From NCBI RefSeq assembly GCF_017357865.1, contig NZ_CP060096.1:310001-374000 (forward strand): 64,000 bases of DNA, given 5' to 3'. Position numbers and translations under genes: made by a program. Source of the DNA: Aceticella autotrophica (GTDB lineage Bacteria > Bacillota > Thermoanaerobacteria > Thermoanaerobacterales > Thermoanaerobacteraceae). Shown piece by piece: positions 51,404 to 62,601 of the stretch (the stretch's first letter is position 1; each line of letters begins with the position of its first letter). Under the pieces are notes generated by a model. That model was given only the letters and a program-made list of their open reading frames with translations. It made no database searches and was not told the DNA's origin.

Positions 51404-53845
51404 ATGAATGACAGTAAAATAACTTTAAGACAGCTTGAGACCCATTTATTTAAAGCAGCGGATATATTAAGGGGTAAAATGGATGCCTCCGAATATAAGG
51501 AATATATATTTGGTATGCTTTTTTTAAAGTATACTTCTGATGTTTTTGAAAATAAGAGAAAAGATTTAATGAATAAATTTACACAAATGAGTTTTTCAAA
51601 TGAACAAATTCAAGAGTTAATGGAAGACCCAAGTTCTTATGGTGATACTTTTTTTGTACCTGAGAGAGCAAGATGGGAAAATATATTAAAATTTAAAGAA
51701 GATGTTGGAAACCAGCTAAATAAAGCTTTAAGTGCTTTAGAGGAAGCAAATTTTGAACTTGATGGTGTTTTAAAACATATAGATTTTAATGCTGTAAAGG
51801 GGAGATCACGTCTTAAAGGCCAACAGCTTATAGACCTAATAAATCACTTTAATAAATACGAGTTACTGCCTTCAAACTTTGAATTCCCTGACCTTCTTGG
51901 AGCCGCTTATGAATATTTGTTAAAAGAATTTGCAGATTCGGCGGGCAAAAAAGGGGGAGAATTTTATACGCCGTCTCATGTGAAAAAATTGATGGTGAGA
52001 CTGGTAAAGCCAGAGGAGGGAATGTTAATCTATGACCCGACGGTAGGCTCCGGCGGTTTTTTGATCGAAGCTTTTCATTATGTTGAAGAGCGTGGACAGA
52101 ATACAAATAATTTAGCCCTGTATGGGCAGGAAAACAATGGACTGACATGGTCTATCTGTAAAATGAATATGATTTTACACGGGATTAACGATGCCCACAT
52201 AGAAAATGAAGATGTCCTTACAAGCCCTATGTTTTTAGAAAATGGATACATAAAAAGATTTGATAAGCTGCTTGCAAATCCGCCCTTTTCAGAAAACTAC
52301 AGCAGAACAAATATGCTGTTTCAAGAGAGATTTAAATATGGATTTACACCTGAAAACGGCAAAAAAGCCGACCTTATGTTTTTACAGCATATGATTGCGA
52401 GCCTTAAAGACGATGGAATTATGGCAACGGTCATGCCTCATGGAGTTTTATTCAGAGGCGGGCAGGAAAAAGTAATTAGAGAAGAAATTGTTAAAGTTGG
52501 CATTATAGAAGCAATAATAGGTTTACCTCCTAAACTTTTTTACAATACCGGCATACCTGCGTGTGTTATTGTAATAAACAAAAACAAACCAGAACATTTA
52601 AAAGATAAGATTTTGTTTATAAATGCAGATAGAGAATATGGCGAAGGCAGGAATCAAAACTTCCTAAGACCGGAAGACATAGAAAAAATAGTTAATGTAT
52701 TTGACAGTAAAAAAGATATACCCAAATATTCAAGATTGGTTGATATCAAAGAGATTGAAGAAAATGACTTTAACCTCAATATAAGAAGGTATGTAGATAA
52801 TTCTCCCGATTCAGAAATCAATGACGTTCATGCACATCTTTTTGGCGGTGTACCCAAAAAGGAAGTGTCAATTTATGAAGAGCGGCTTAAAAAGTTTCAT
52901 ATCAATCATGAAATTTTGCTTGATGAAAAAAACATGGATTATTTGGAATTCAAAAAAGAAATAAAAGAAAAAAATCAAATTAGAGAATTCATTGAAAACT
53001 CTTCTGATATGAAAAATGTTGTTTTGACTCACGAAGAAGCTTTAAAAAATTGGTGGGAAGATATTAAATCAGGAATTGAGCAGTTTTATGGGAGAAACAA
53101 TCTCTGGAAGTTTAGAAATGATGCCTTAGCAAAATTAAAAAGTGCTTTGCTGCCAATCGCAACTTTTGATGAATTTAAAATCTCAGGCATATTTGCAAAC
53201 TGGTGGGAAGAGCTTGTTTATGACTTTAAAAGTATAATAAATAATGGATGGAATAAAAATTTGGTTGAAAGAGAAAGGATTAAAGAGAAATATTTTAAAA
53301 AAGATTTAGAGAAAATCGAAGATTTAGAGGGGGTTCTTTCTGAGTTTGAGGGAGATTTGAGTGAGATTTTGGAAGAAGTGGATGACTGGGATGAAGAAGA
53401 ACAAGGGGATAAAACTGCAAATAAAGTAAAGGAATTTTCAAAGGATATGATAAAAGACTTAAGCAAACAAAATAATGAAATCTCAAGAAAAGAAGTCATA
53501 AAATGGAGTAATTTGTTAGAAAAAATCGAGCAAAAAGAAAAGGAAATTAAAAAATTGAGAAAAGCTATAAGTGATAAAGAAAAAGAAGTTGAGAAAAAGA
53601 CAGATGAAAAAATTGAGATTTTAACAGAAGAGGAAGTAAAGGAGCTTTTACTTGAAAAATTTTTTGAACTTATACAAAATCAACTTGAAAAATATTTAAA
53701 TGACGAAAAGAAAGAAATAATAAAGATTTTTGAGAATTTGTGGGATAAATATAAAGTGCCCTTAAATGAATTGAAAGATGAAAGAGATGGAGAAGTAAAG
53801 AAATTGGATGAATTTTTAAAAAGGCTGGGATATAGTTATGAATGA
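51404..53845 (+). CDS. hsdM: Type I restriction-modification methyltransferase subunit HsdM
   Basis: 813 residues. The N-terminal HsdM_N helical domain ([20 protein letters not shown], then [13 protein letters not shown]) precedes an N6-adenine methylase: AdoMet motif [16 protein letters not shown] near residue 210 and catalytic NPPF ([12 protein letters not shown]) near 292. The C-terminal 300 residues are unusually long and charged, with a coiled coil (about 660-750; [20 protein letters not shown]). It methylates the recognition site with HsdS and forms the restriction complex with HsdR. Overlaps hsdS by eight bases. Confidence 0.95.
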   Translation: MNDSKITLRQLETHLFKAADILRGKMDASEYKEYIFGMLFLKYTSDVFENKRKDLMNKFTQMSFSNEQIQELMEDPSSYGDTFFVPERARWENILKFKEDVGNQLNKALSALEEANFELDGVLKHIDFNAVKGRSRLKGQQLIDLINHFNKYELLPSNFEFPDLLGAAYEYLLKEFADSAGKKGGEFYTPSHVKKLMVRLVKPEEGMLIYDPTVGSGGFLIEAFHYVEERGQNTNNLALYGQENNGLTWSICKMNMILHGINDAHIENEDVLTSPMFLENGYIKRFDKLLANPPFSENYSRTNMLFQERFKYGFTPENGKKADLMFLQHMIASLKDDGIMATVMPHGVLFRGGQEKVIREEIVKVGIIEAIIGLPPKLFYNTGIPACVIVINKNKPEHLKDKILFINADREYGEGRNQNFLRPEDIEKIVNVFDSKKDIPKYSRLVDIKEIEENDFNLNIRRYVDNSPDSEINDVHAHLFGGVPKKEVSIYEERLKKFHINHEILLDEKNMDYLEFKKEIKEKNQIREFIENSSDMKNVVLTHEEALKNWWEDIKSGIEQFYGRNNLWKFRNDALAKLKSALLPIATFDEFKISGIFANWWEELVYDFKSIINNGWNKNLVERERIKEKYFKKDLEKIEDLEGVLSEFEGDLSEILEEVDDWDEEEQGDKTANKVKEFSKDMIKDLSKQNNEISRKEVIKWSNLLEKIEQKEKEIKKLRKAISDKEKEVEKKTDEKIEILTEEEVKELLLEKFFELIQNQLEKYLNDEKKEIIKIFENLWDKYKVPLNELKDERDGEVKKLDEFLKRLGYSYE

Positions 53846-55136
53846 GAATATAAAAGTGCCTGAAGGGTGGAAAGTTGTAAGGTTGGGAGAGGTTGTAGAG
53901 GAAGTAAAAGAGAGAAATATATATAATAAAAAATCTTTACCTATATTAACTTCTTCACGAAGCGGTATTTATTTTCAAGAAGAATATTTCAATCGTATAG
54001 TGGCTAGTGAAAGTTTATTCAATTACAAGATTATAAAGAAATTTGAATTTACATATCGTTCTATGAGCGATGATCAAACATTTGTTTTTAACAGGCTTGA
54101 AATAACCGATATTGGTTTAGTAAGCCCAGCTTATTATGTTTTCAAGACAAGAAATGTTTCATGTATATTTTTTAAATATTTACTAAATAACAGCAATTAC
54201 TTAAAATTCCAGATTTATAGAGTAATTGAAGGTACGACAAGGACTGCTTTAAAACTTAATCGATTATTAAAATTTACGATAATGCTTCCCCCTCTTCCTG
54301 AACAACACAAAATTGCTGAAATACTTGAAACAGTTGATAATACAATAGAAAAGACAGATAAAATAATAGAAAAATATAATCTTATAAAACAGGGGCTAAT
54401 GCAAGATTTACTAACAAAGGGCATAGATGAAAACTGGCAGATAAGGAATGAAAAAACTCACAAATTTAAGGATTCTTACCTTGGGAAGATACCAGAAGAG
54501 TGGGAAGTTGTGAGGTTGGGGGATATTGCAGATATCAAGTTGAGTAACGTAGATAAGAAAATTGATTTAAAAGAAAAAATTATACGATTGTGTAATTATT
54601 TAGAAGTTTATCAAAATGATTATATAACTAAAGGAATGAATTTTATGTACGCTTCTGCAACTAATAATGAAATTAAGAAATTCAAAATTTCAAAAGGTGA
54701 TGTTATTATAACAAAAGATTCAGAAGAATATAATGATATCGCAAAACCAGCTTATGTTAGAGATGAAATTGAAAATTTAGTTTGTGGCTATCATTTAGCT
54801 TTAGTTAAACCTCTAAATAATATTAATGGTTTGTTTCTAACAAAAATCTTGAGTTTTAAAAATGTTAATATATATTTTCAAAAAAGAGCTAATGGAATAA
54901 CACGTTTTGGATTGACTAAAGGAATTATTACTGGTGCTATTATCCCCCTACCCCCCATTCCCGAACAAGAACGTATATCCACAGTTTTATCCCAAATAGA
55001 TGAAGTTATAGAAAAAGAAAAATCCTATAAAGAAAAGCTTGAAGGTATTAAAAAGGGACTAATGGAGGATCTGCTCACAGGCAAAGTCAGGGTTAATCAT
55101 CTTATTGAGGAGGAAAGCAAAGATGAAATTGGATGA
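53838..55136 (+). CDS. hsdS: Type I restriction-modification specificity subunit HsdS
   Basis: 432 residues with two target-recognition domains, each starting with an [11 protein letters not shown]- or [11 protein letters not shown]-type segment (near 8 and 218) and closed by conserved helices ([40 protein letters not shown]). The two halves read the two parts of a split DNA site. ATG at 53838 lies within the hsdM end and its own end overlaps hsdR, so the three genes form one operon. Confidence 0.95.
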   Translation: MNENIKVPEGWKVVRLGEVVEEVKERNIYNKKSLPILTSSRSGIYFQEEYFNRIVASESLFNYKIIKKFEFTYRSMSDDQTFVFNRLEITDIGLVSPAYYVFKTRNVSCIFFKYLLNNSNYLKFQIYRVIEGTTRTALKLNRLLKFTIMLPPLPEQHKIAEILETVDNTIEKTDKIIEKYNLIKQGLMQDLLTKGIDENWQIRNEKTHKFKDSYLGKIPEEWEVVRLGDIADIKLSNVDKKIDLKEKIIRLCNYLEVYQNDYITKGMNFMYASATNNEIKKFKISKGDVIITKDSEEYNDIAKPAYVRDEIENLVCGYHLALVKPLNNINGLFLTKILSFKNVNIYFQKRANGITRFGLTKGIITGAIIPLPPIPEQERISTVLSQIDEVIEKEKSYKEKLEGIKKGLMEDLLTGKVRVNHLIEEESKDEIG

Positions 55137-58100
55137 GGAGCATTATGTTGAAAATAAATTTCTCTCACAGCTTCAAAGACTTGGTTGGAAAATCTACAGA
55201 CAGAATAAAGATAATCCAGAAGAAGCTATAGAAATATTGTCTTTTAACTCTTCTTTAGAGCCTTTATATAGAGAAAGCATTAAATTTAGAGAAAGCTTTA
55301 GAGATGTAATTCTTGAAAATATTTTGAAAGAATCTTTAATGAAAACAAATCCATGGATAGAAGAAGACCAGATAAATGAAGTAATAAGAAAGATTACAAC
55401 TCCTCTTTCTAATTCTTTATTAGAGGCAAATAAGGAAATTCATGACTTATTTTTAGAAAATACCTCTGTATCAGAAAACAGAAAAACTGGTGAAAAAAGT
55501 CCAACGGTTAGATTGATTGACTTTAAAAATATAGATAATAATTCCTTTATTGCAATATCCCAATTTAAAGTAAATATAACAGGAACTGAAAAGCACATTA
55601 TTCCTGATATAGTCCTTTTTGTAAATGGTATGCCTCTTATTGTAGTTGAGTGCAAATCACCAGCTATTGCTGACCCGATTTCTGAAGCTATACTCCAGCT
55701 TATGCGCTACAGCAACAGACGTGGAGCAATTGAAGGTAATGAAAGACTTTTCTGGTACAATATTTTTAATGTTGCCACATCAATTCAGGTTGCGAAGTAT
55801 GGAACAATAACATCAGAGTATGAGCATTTTGTTGAGTGGAAAGACCCTTATCCTTATTCATTGTCAGAAATAGGAGAAGGAAATATTACAAGCCAGCAGG
55901 TTTTAGTACAGGGTATGCTATCAAAAGAAAACCTACTTGACATACTTCATACATATACCATTTTTAAGGAAGATTCAAAAGGTAAAGTTGTTAAAATTGT
56001 TGCAAGATACCAGCAATTTAGAGCTGCAAAGAAGATAATAAAAAGTTTGAAAGAAGGTAAAACGCCAGAAGATAGAGGAGGCATAATTTGGCATACTCAG
56101 GGTTCTGGTAAATCTTTGACAATGATGTTTGTTGTGAGGGAATTATATCATAATCCTGAACTTGGAAATTACAAAGTTGTTTTTGTTACAGACAGAAAAG
56201 ACCTTGAAAAGCAATTAAATGATACATCTAAAAGTGTAGGATTTACCGTTAGAGTAGCAGGGAGTATACATGAACTAAAAGAAATTTTAAAAACCAACAC
56301 TCCCGAGCTTATAATGGGAATGGTACACAAATTTCAAGAAAGAGAGCTTGAAAGTAATTTTCCCATTCTTAATGAATCCGAAAAAATTTTAGTAATGATA
56401 GATGAAGCCCATAGGACTCAATATAAATATTTAGGCGCAAATTTAAGAAAATCCCTGCCAAATGCTACAAAGATTGCTTTTACAGGTACGCCAATAGATA
56501 AAACTGAAATGACTTTTGGAGATTATATAGATAAGTACAGTATAAGACAATCTGTAGAAGATGGTGTAACTGTAAGTATAGTTTATGAAGGGCGAGTACA
56601 CAGTGCAGAACTATCAGATGAAGAGGCAGCAAATGCAAAATTTGAAGATGTTTTTAAAGATGCAGATGAAGATGTAAAAAGAATGATAATGGGAAGATTT
56701 ACATGGAGAGGATACCTTGAAGCTGAAGAGGTAATACGTGATAAAGCAAAGGATATGATAGAACATTATATCACTCATGTATTTCCGAATGGATTTAAGG
56801 CACAGGTTGTAGCAGTTTCACGTCTTGCAGCGATAAAATATAAAGAAGCTCTTGAAAAAGCTCTTAAAGAAAAAATAGATGAGCTAATGAAGAAAAATTC
56901 AAAAATTGATTTAGAAACATTAAAAAGATTAGAAGTAGGTGTTGTTATATCAGGGGCTTTAAATGACCCGCCTGAATACAAACCATATATTGATGTAAAT
57001 GAACATGAGAGAATAATTAAAAGTTTTAGGCTGCCTTTTAACAAAGAGGGAAATGTAGGAATATTAGTTGTTCAAAGTATGTTGATAACCGGTTTTGATG
57101 CTCCAATAGAACAGGTTATGTATCTTGATAATGTGATTAAAGGGCATAATTTGCTGCAGGCTATAGCAAGGGTTAATAGGGCTTACAATAATAAATCCTG
57201 CGGTTTTGTGGTTGATTATGTTGGAGTTTTAAAACATTTAAGAGAAGCACTTTCCATATATGCTGATGAGGACATAGAAGAAATATCTGAGGTTGTGATA
57301 AATAAAGCAAAAAGTGTAGATGCTCTTAGGTTTTATCACAATTCAATAGAAGAGTTTTTTAATAAAAATGGTATAAAAAATTGGCGTCAGAATATTGAAG
57401 AATGTATTGATATTTTAGTTGATGAGAAAGTTAGAAATGAGTTTATAGATATTGTCCGAAAGTTCAATCGGGCTATGGATGAAGTTTTGCCAGACCCTGA
57501 GGGCTTAAAATATCTTGCTGATTTAAAAATAATTTCTTTTATAAAAGAGTCTGCAAGAAATAGGTATAGAGACAGCAAATTAAGCGTAAAAGACGCAAGC
57601 AATAAAGTAAGAGAAATAATTGAAGAGTATTTGATATCAAAAGGAGTAGACCCTAAAATACCACCCACACCATTGCTTGAGAATAAATTTATTGATAATC
57701 TTAATAAAAAATCAAGTAAGGTAAAAGTTAAAGAATTAGAGATTGCAATTGATGAATATATTGATGAACATTTTGATGAAGACCCGGAATTATATGAAAG
57801 GTTTTCTGAAAGGTTGAAAAAACTTCTTGAAGGATATAAAGAAAAATGGGATGAACTATATATAGAACTAAACAAAATGAGAGAAGAATTAAAGAAAGGA
57901 AGAGCAAATGAGGATACTTTTGGCTTTGACCCTAAAAAAGAAATGCCGTTTTTTGGCATATTAAAGGATAAAATATTTGGCAAAAAATCAATCAATGACC
58001 TGTCAGACAAAGATATAGATTTTCTTGTTGATTTAACAAAAGATGTAGTAGAGTTAATTAAAAGAGAAATGCAAACAGTTGATTTTTGGGATAATCCAAC

Positions 58101-58305
58101 CAAGCAAAAACTACTCAAGAGTTATATATTTTCACATTTACTTGAAAAAATTTCTTCTGCTGCATCGCAAAGTAATATTGAAAATATTAAGGAAGATGAA
58201 GAAGTATATATTACAAGCAATTTAGACCCAGATATTATATACAGCAAAAGAAACGAAATAGCACAAAAATTGTTGGAAGTTGCTTATCATAATTATAGGA
58301 AGTGA
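55123..58305 (+). CDS. hsdR: Type I restriction endonuclease subunit HsdR
   Basis: 1060 residues from ATG 55123 behind GAGGAGG, overlapping hsdS by 14 bases. N-terminal PD-(D/E)xK nuclease: PDIVLFVNGMPLIVVECKSP near residue 160. SF2 translocase: Walker A WHTQGSGKSLTMMF near 325, DEAH box VMIDEAHRTQYKY near 426, motif III AFTGTP, motif VI QAIARVNRAY. A long helical C-terminal region binds HsdM. It pumps DNA and cuts unmodified DNA far from the site. No damage seen. Confidence 0.95.
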   Translation: MKLDEEHYVENKFLSQLQRLGWKIYRQNKDNPEEAIEILSFNSSLEPLYRESIKFRESFRDVILENILKESLMKTNPWIEEDQINEVIRKITTPLSNSLLEANKEIHDLFLENTSVSENRKTGEKSPTVRLIDFKNIDNNSFIAISQFKVNITGTEKHIIPDIVLFVNGMPLIVVECKSPAIADPISEAILQLMRYSNRRGAIEGNERLFWYNIFNVATSIQVAKYGTITSEYEHFVEWKDPYPYSLSEIGEGNITSQQVLVQGMLSKENLLDILHTYTIFKEDSKGKVVKIVARYQQFRAAKKIIKSLKEGKTPEDRGGIIWHTQGSGKSLTMMFVVRELYHNPELGNYKVVFVTDRKDLEKQLNDTSKSVGFTVRVAGSIHELKEILKTNTPELIMGMVHKFQERELESNFPILNESEKILVMIDEAHRTQYKYLGANLRKSLPNATKIAFTGTPIDKTEMTFGDYIDKYSIRQSVEDGVTVSIVYEGRVHSAELSDEEAANAKFEDVFKDADEDVKRMIMGRFTWRGYLEAEEVIRDKAKDMIEHYITHVFPNGFKAQVVAVSRLAAIKYKEALEKALKEKIDELMKKNSKIDLETLKRLEVGVVISGALNDPPEYKPYIDVNEHERIIKSFRLPFNKEGNVGILVVQSMLITGFDAPIEQVMYLDNVIKGHNLLQAIARVNRAYNNKSCGFVVDYVGVLKHLREALSIYADEDIEEISEVVINKAKSVDALRFYHNSIEEFFNKNGIKNWRQNIEECIDILVDEKVRNEFIDIVRKFNRAMDEVLPDPEGLKYLADLKIISFIKESARNRYRDSKLSVKDASNKVREIIEEYLISKGVDPKIPPTPLLENKFIDNLNKKSSKVKVKELEIAIDEYIDEHFDEDPELYERFSERLKKLLEGYKEKWDELYIELNKMREELKKGRANEDTFGFDPKKEMPFFGILKDKIFGKKSINDLSDKDIDFLVDLTKDVVELIKREMQTVDFWDNPTKQKLLKSYIFSHLLEKISSAASQSNIENIKEDEEVYITSNLDPDIIYSKRNEIAQKLLEVAYHNYRK

Positions 58306-58309
58306 TATT

Positions 58310-58993
58310 ATGGAAGACATAAAGATTGAGAAAATAATGCGTTCAAAAAGAAAGACAATAGCACTGCAGATTACAGATAATGCTACGTTAATAGTCAGAG
58401 CACCTTTTGGTATAGACGAAAAGAGAATTTGGGAGGTTATTCAAAAACATTCAAATTGGATTGAGAAGAAAAAGAAGGAGATAAAGGCAAGAGATCCTAA
58501 AGTTTTAAAAAAGGAATTTGTTAATGGGGAAGGTTTTTTATATCTTGGAAGGTATTATAAATTGCACATAGTGGAGAATCAAGATGTTCCTCTTAAGTTT
58601 GACAATGGTTTTTATCTTTCAAGGGATTTTTTAGATAAAGCAAAAGAGGTTTTTATTGATTGGTACAAAAAAGCCGCATATGAGAAAATATCTGACAGGG
58701 TCAAGTGGTATGCGCAAAAAAGCAATTTAAAATATAGTAAAATTAATATCACAAATGCACAAAAAAGGTGGGGTTCTTGTTCTTCAAATGGAAACTTAAA
58801 CTTTTCCTTGAGACTTATAATGGCTCCGATTTCAGTAATAGACTATGTTGTTGTGCATGAGCTTGCACACCTTAAAGAGAAAAATCACGGTAAGAATTTC
58901 TGGATAAAAGTAAGGATGCTAATGCCGGATTATAAAAAGCAGGAAGACTGGCTTAAGAAGAATGGGTATTTATTGAATTGCCCTTCCTCTTAA
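58310..58993 (+). CDS. YgjP/SprT-like zinc metallopeptidase (DUF45)
   Basis: 227 residues from ATG 58310 (AGGAAGTG upstream). Beta-rich N-terminal part (KIEKIMRSKRKTIALQITDN) and the metallopeptidase signature VVHELAHLKEKNHGKNFW with HExxH near residue 183, plus KRWGSCSSNGNLNFSLRLIM, as in COG1451/M48-like YgjP proteins, which often neighbour type I R-M operons. The function is not established. Its stop overlaps the stop of the opposite-strand gene by three bases. Confidence 0.88.
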   Translation: MEDIKIEKIMRSKRKTIALQITDNATLIVRAPFGIDEKRIWEVIQKHSNWIEKKKKEIKARDPKVLKKEFVNGEGFLYLGRYYKLHIVENQDVPLKFDNGFYLSRDFLDKAKEVFIDWYKKAAYEKISDRVKWYAQKSNLKYSKINITNAQKRWGSCSSNGNLNFSLRLIMAPISVIDYVVVHELAHLKEKNHGKNFWIKVRMLMPDYKKQEDWLKKNGYLLNCPSS

Positions 58994-60603
58994 GTTCTTG
59001 CTATTTCTCTCAGCTTATATTTTTGTATCTTTCCACTGGCAGTTGTAGGAAATTTATCTATTATACGTATATATCTCGGAACTTTGAAACGGGCAAGCCC
59101 CTGTCTCGCAAATGCTAAGATATCATCCTCTTTTATCATAGAACCTTCTTTTGGAATTATGTACGCCATTATCTCCTCACCATATTTCTCGTCAGGAACA
59201 CCTACGACTTGAACATCTTTTACATCAGGATGATGGTACAAATATTCTTCAATCTCGCTTGGAGAGATATTTTCTCCACCTCTTATAATTATGTCCTTGA
59301 GTCTTCCGGTAATCCTTAAATACCCCTTCTTATCGATCATGCCAAGGTCACCTGTGTGCAGCCAACCATCAGCTTCAATGGCTTTTCGTGTTTCATCCTC
59401 CATTTTATAATAGCCTTTCATTATATTGTACCCTTTAGCCATTATCTCACCATATACTCCATTTGGAACCTCTTCACCTGTATCAGGATTTACCACCTTC
59501 ATCTTTATCTCGGGAAGTACATATCCAACGGTAGAAACCCTGTCTTCAAGAGGGTCATCAACACTTGTCTGGGTTATTCCGGGGGATGCTTCTGTAAGTC
59601 CGTATACACTAGTTATTTCCCTCATATTCATCTTATCAACAACTGCTTTCATTATATTTACCGGGCATACAGAACCTGCCATTATTCCTGTTCGCAAATT
59701 CGAAAAATCATATTTTTCAAAATCAGGATGGTTAAGCATCGAAATAAACATTGTCGGAACCCCATGTACTGCCGTACACTTTTCCCTATCAAGAACATCC
59801 ATAACAACAAGAGGATTAAAATGGTCTACTAAAACCATTGTGGAGGCTTTAGAAAGGCAAGCCATAACTGCAAGGGTGTAACCAAAGCAATGAAAAAGAG
59901 GAACCGTTATACATAATTTATCCTTGATAGTAAATTTCATCCTTGAAGCTATTGCGTCACCATTATTAAGGACACCGTAATGTGTCAGCATTACCCCCTT
60001 AGGGAAACCTGTGGTACCTGACGTATACTGCATATCAATAACTTCTTGAGAATTTAAGGAATCCTGTATCTTATACAATTCATTATCATTTATAACGCTG
60101 CCCATCCCCATTATTTCTTCAAAATTGTACATTCCGGGATAAATATTTCTACCTATATTAATTACCGATTTTAAGTATGGAAGTCGATCTGAATGGAATT
60201 TTTTATCTTGATTTTTCTTTAATTCCGGTATTAATTTATAAATAGTTTCAACATAATTTATATCCTTAAATCCATCCATTAATATTACTGCCTTAGCATC
60301 CGATTGCTTGAGAATATACTCAACTTCTCGCTCTATATATTGTGTATTCATCGGAACTAAGGGCGCACCTATTTTAGCTGTTGCAAAAAGGGCAATGATC
60401 CACTCCGGTATGTTTGTAGCCCATATCGCTACATGGTCGCCCTTATTTATGCCGATTTTTAAGAGCCCCTTTGCAAATCTGTTTGTAATATTTCTTAAAT
60501 CTTTATAGGAAAACTTAACTTTTCCTGAGACAACAAGCGCCTCATGTTCGGGATATTTTGAGGCTATGTAATCAAGGTAATGCCCTATCGTCATATCAAT
60601 CAT
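58990..60603 (-). CDS. AMP-dependent acyl-CoA synthetase
   Basis: 537 residues. It activates a carboxylic acid with ATP and joins it to CoA. The P-loop signature MQYTSGTTGFPKGVMLTHYG, A5/A8 motifs SVYGLTEASPGITQ and DGWLHTGDLGMIDKKGYLRI, then TGRLKDIIIRGGENISPSEI, and the C-terminal lysine KFPTTASGKIQKYKL are intact. It is most like medium/long-chain fatty-acid or FadD-like enzymes; the substrate cannot be told. On the minus strand the ATG at 60603 follows GGGAGTGG; an upstream ATG at 60618 is less likely. Confidence 0.9.
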   Translation of the reverse strand: MIDMTIGHYLDYIASKYPEHEALVVSGKVKFSYKDLRNITNRFAKGLLKIGINKGDHVAIWATNIPEWIIALFATAKIGAPLVPMNTQYIEREVEYILKQSDAKAVILMDGFKDINYVETIYKLIPELKKNQDKKFHSDRLPYLKSVINIGRNIYPGMYNFEEIMGMGSVINDNELYKIQDSLNSQEVIDMQYTSGTTGFPKGVMLTHYGVLNNGDAIASRMKFTIKDKLCITVPLFHCFGYTLAVMACLSKASTMVLVDHFNPLVVMDVLDREKCTAVHGVPTMFISMLNHPDFEKYDFSNLRTGIMAGSVCPVNIMKAVVDKMNMREITSVYGLTEASPGITQTSVDDPLEDRVSTVGYVLPEIKMKVVNPDTGEEVPNGVYGEIMAKGYNIMKGYYKMEDETRKAIEADGWLHTGDLGMIDKKGYLRITGRLKDIIIRGGENISPSEIEEYLYHHPDVKDVQVVGVPDEKYGEEIMAYIIPKEGSMIKEDDILAFARQGLARFKVPRYIRIIDKFPTTASGKIQKYKLREIART

Positions 60604-60758
60604 GTATTCCACTCCCATTACTAATTTTAGTAGCTGCTGTTATAATTTTATTATAACACTATATCATAAAAAGAAAAAGTATAAATCTATTTATATATAA
60701 CTTTCTATATAAAATTACATATTATATTATAGGAATTTTTATAGAGGGAGGGAAACAA

Positions 60759-61424
60759 ATGCTTATAGCAATTGATCCAGGTCATGGAGGAAAAGACCCC
60801 GGAGCAGTCGGAGCACATTTGCTTGAAAAAGATATAAATCTTAATATATCTTTAAAATTAAGAGAAATTCTTGTTCAGAGAAATATTGATGTTATTATGA
60901 CAAGGGATAAGGATGTGACGCTTGAGTTGCAACCAAGATGTGATATAGCTAATAACAGTAAGGCTGATTATTTTATTTCAATTCATGCAAACAGTTTTAA
61001 GGATTCAGATGCAAAAGGAACAGAAACCTATGCCTTCTCAAAAAATTCTATAGGGAATAAACTCGCTGATCATGTTCAAAAAGCAATAGTATCAACATTA
61101 AATACCGTAGATAGAGGTGTTAAGTATGCAGATTTTTATGTTCTGCGTTATACGGATATGCCGGCTATATTGATTGAAACAGCTTTTATAACAAATAAAG
61201 ATGATGAGAATCTATTAATAACTAAGCCTGATTTATTTGCATTGGCAATATCAAACGGAATTATGAATTTTCTAAGTATTACTGATGCTAATTGGGCACA
61301 GCAAGACCTTATTAAGTTAAAAGAGCTTGGAATAATAGTTGATTATCATGACCCAGAGGTATGCGTAAAATGGGGTGAATTAGCTGCTGTAATAAATAGG
61401 GTATTGGAGGTGTTTAAGAAATGA
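60759..61424 (+). CDS. N-acetylmuramoyl-L-alanine amidase (amidase_3)
   Basis: 221 residues, no signal peptide. IAIDPGHGGKDPGAVG (zinc His), LLEKDINLNISLKLRE (zinc Glu), FISIHANSFKDSDAKGTETY (zinc His) and ILIETAFITNKDDE (catalytic Glu) are complete. The C-terminal 45 residues are a small helical domain. It cuts the peptide from peptidoglycan. The next gene is a holin-like protein that overlaps it by four bases, so the pair resembles a phage lysis cassette. Start behind GAGGGAGGG. Confidence 0.9.
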   Translation: MLIAIDPGHGGKDPGAVGAHLLEKDINLNISLKLREILVQRNIDVIMTRDKDVTLELQPRCDIANNSKADYFISIHANSFKDSDAKGTETYAFSKNSIGNKLADHVQKAIVSTLNTVDRGVKYADFYVLRYTDMPAILIETAFITNKDDENLLITKPDLFALAISNGIMNFLSITDANWAQQDLIKLKELGIIVDYHDPEVCVKWGELAAVINRVLEVFKK

Positions 61425-61738
61425 GGGAACTTATTATGACAATTCTTACCGCTGGTGTTCAGCTGATGATAATGGCTGCACTCGTATATGGAATAAATTT
61501 TCTTGATAAAAAGATTGGAAAAGATATGAGACAGAAGTATTTTGAATTGGCAAAAGTATTTGTTATGGCTGTAGAACAGGAATTTGGACCTGGTAATGGT
61601 GCTGATAAGAAAGCGGAAGTCATGAATCTTTTAAAAAGGTTAACAGGTAATAAGCTTACTGATGAAGAGCTGAGCAAATTGATAGAAGCGGCTGTATTTG
61701 AGATGAATTACATGCTTAAATTAAAAAATATTCAATAG
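61421..61738 (+). CDS. LLH-type phage holin-like protein
   Basis: 105 residues: one N-terminal membrane helix (MTILTAGVQLMIMAALVYGI), then an amphipathic helix (KYFELAKVFVMAVEQEFGPG) and a helical tail (KAEVMNLLKRLTGNKLTDEE), the pattern of phage holin LLH family proteins. ATGA overlap with the amidase gene. Holins let endolysin out of the cell; no other phage gene is near, so it may be a remnant or a domesticated lysis pair. Confidence 0.8.
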   Translation: MRELIMTILTAGVQLMIMAALVYGINFLDKKIGKDMRQKYFELAKVFVMAVEQEFGPGNGADKKAEVMNLLKRLTGNKLTDEELSKLIEAAVFEMNYMLKLKNIQ

Positions 61739-61783
61739 AATTAGGGAAAATAGTTTTTTACGTAAAAAGCTGCACAGGAAATT

Positions 61784-61810
61784 AAAAAAGGCGGATTTCC
61801 CGCCTTTTTT
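61784..61810. terminator. Bidirectional terminator
   Basis: AAAAAAGGCGG-ATTTC-CCGCCTTTTTT. A-run and T-run on both sides; serves the holin gene and the opposite-strand reductase gene. Confidence 0.9.
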
Positions 61811-61825
61811 TCAATATAATAAAAT

Positions 61826-62485
61826 TTATTTAAGTACTGCTTTTTTAAATTCTTCAATTCCTATTTCTTCTATGTAACGGCTTAGACGTTTGGATTTTGC
61901 ATTTGCTTTATAATATTCAATAACCTTAGCAATTAAAGCTTTAGCTTCTTCGGTAGTTAGGTTTTCTGCCAATACATCAGCAATTCTCGTATGAGCTCCG
62001 GTAGCACATCCTCCAACCAAAAGAGTCCATCCGTTAGCTTTACCAATTAGTCCGATGTCTTTAATAGTACTTTCTGCACAAGAATTAATGCATCCGCTTA
62101 CACCTATTTTCATTTTGCCCGGCATATCCATTCCGTGATAAAGCTTGTCAAGTTCCAAACCTAAACTGACGGAATCCTGTTTGCCTCTTTTACAAAAAGT
62201 GGTTCCGGGACAAAACTTAATGCTGCGAACACAAATACCGATAGCATGTCCGGGTTTCATGTCCAATTCTTTCCATATATTATCTAAATCCTTTTCTTGC
62301 AAACCTACTAAAGCAATTCTTTCGGCAGAGGTTAATTTAATTGCCTTAGCGCCGTATTTTTCAGCAATATCAGCAACTTTCCTTAGAATTTCAGGTGTTA
62401 CTAAACCACCGGGTGTATGTGGCGCAATTGCATAAGTTTCTCCGTCTCTTTGGATAATTGCCCCTTTTTCTAATAGATCCTTCAT
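61826..62485 (-). CDS. Siroheme-type nitrite/sulfite reductase domain protein
   Basis: 219 residues, about half of a normal assimilatory enzyme. The N-terminal ferredoxin-like half-domain (GGLVTPEILRKVADIAEKYG) is followed by the iron-sulfur/siroheme region with CVRSIKFCPGTTFCKRGKQD and then GVSGCINSCAESTIKDIGLI, which supply the four cysteines near the cofactor. Small single-unit proteins of this kind occur in anaerobes; the true substrate is unknown. The ATG follows GGAGGG on the minus strand. Confidence 0.85.
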   Translation of the reverse strand: MKDLLEKGAIIQRDGETYAIAPHTPGGLVTPEILRKVADIAEKYGAKAIKLTSAERIALVGLQEKDLDNIWKELDMKPGHAIGICVRSIKFCPGTTFCKRGKQDSVSLGLELDKLYHGMDMPGKMKIGVSGCINSCAESTIKDIGLIGKANGWTLLVGGCATGAHTRIADVLAENLTTEEAKALIAKVIEYYKANAKSKRLSRYIEEIGIEEFKKAVLK

Positions 62486-62601
62486 ATTTAACCCTCCTGA
62501 TAATATTATTTTTATTGTGTCAAGTACTACTGTCTATTATTATTATATTATCAAATTAATTAAGAGTCAATATTCTTTAAAATAAATTTTTTATTAGTAA
62601 T

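Noticed and set aside
57387-58118. A 243-codon minus-strand open frame in hsdR
   Set aside because: Low-complexity serine/leucine composition mirrors the lysine/glutamate-rich hsdR end; a shadow of the real gene.
59356-59881. Plus-strand open frames inside the acyl-CoA synthetase gene
   Set aside because: They oppose a long conserved enzyme gene and have no ribosome sites.
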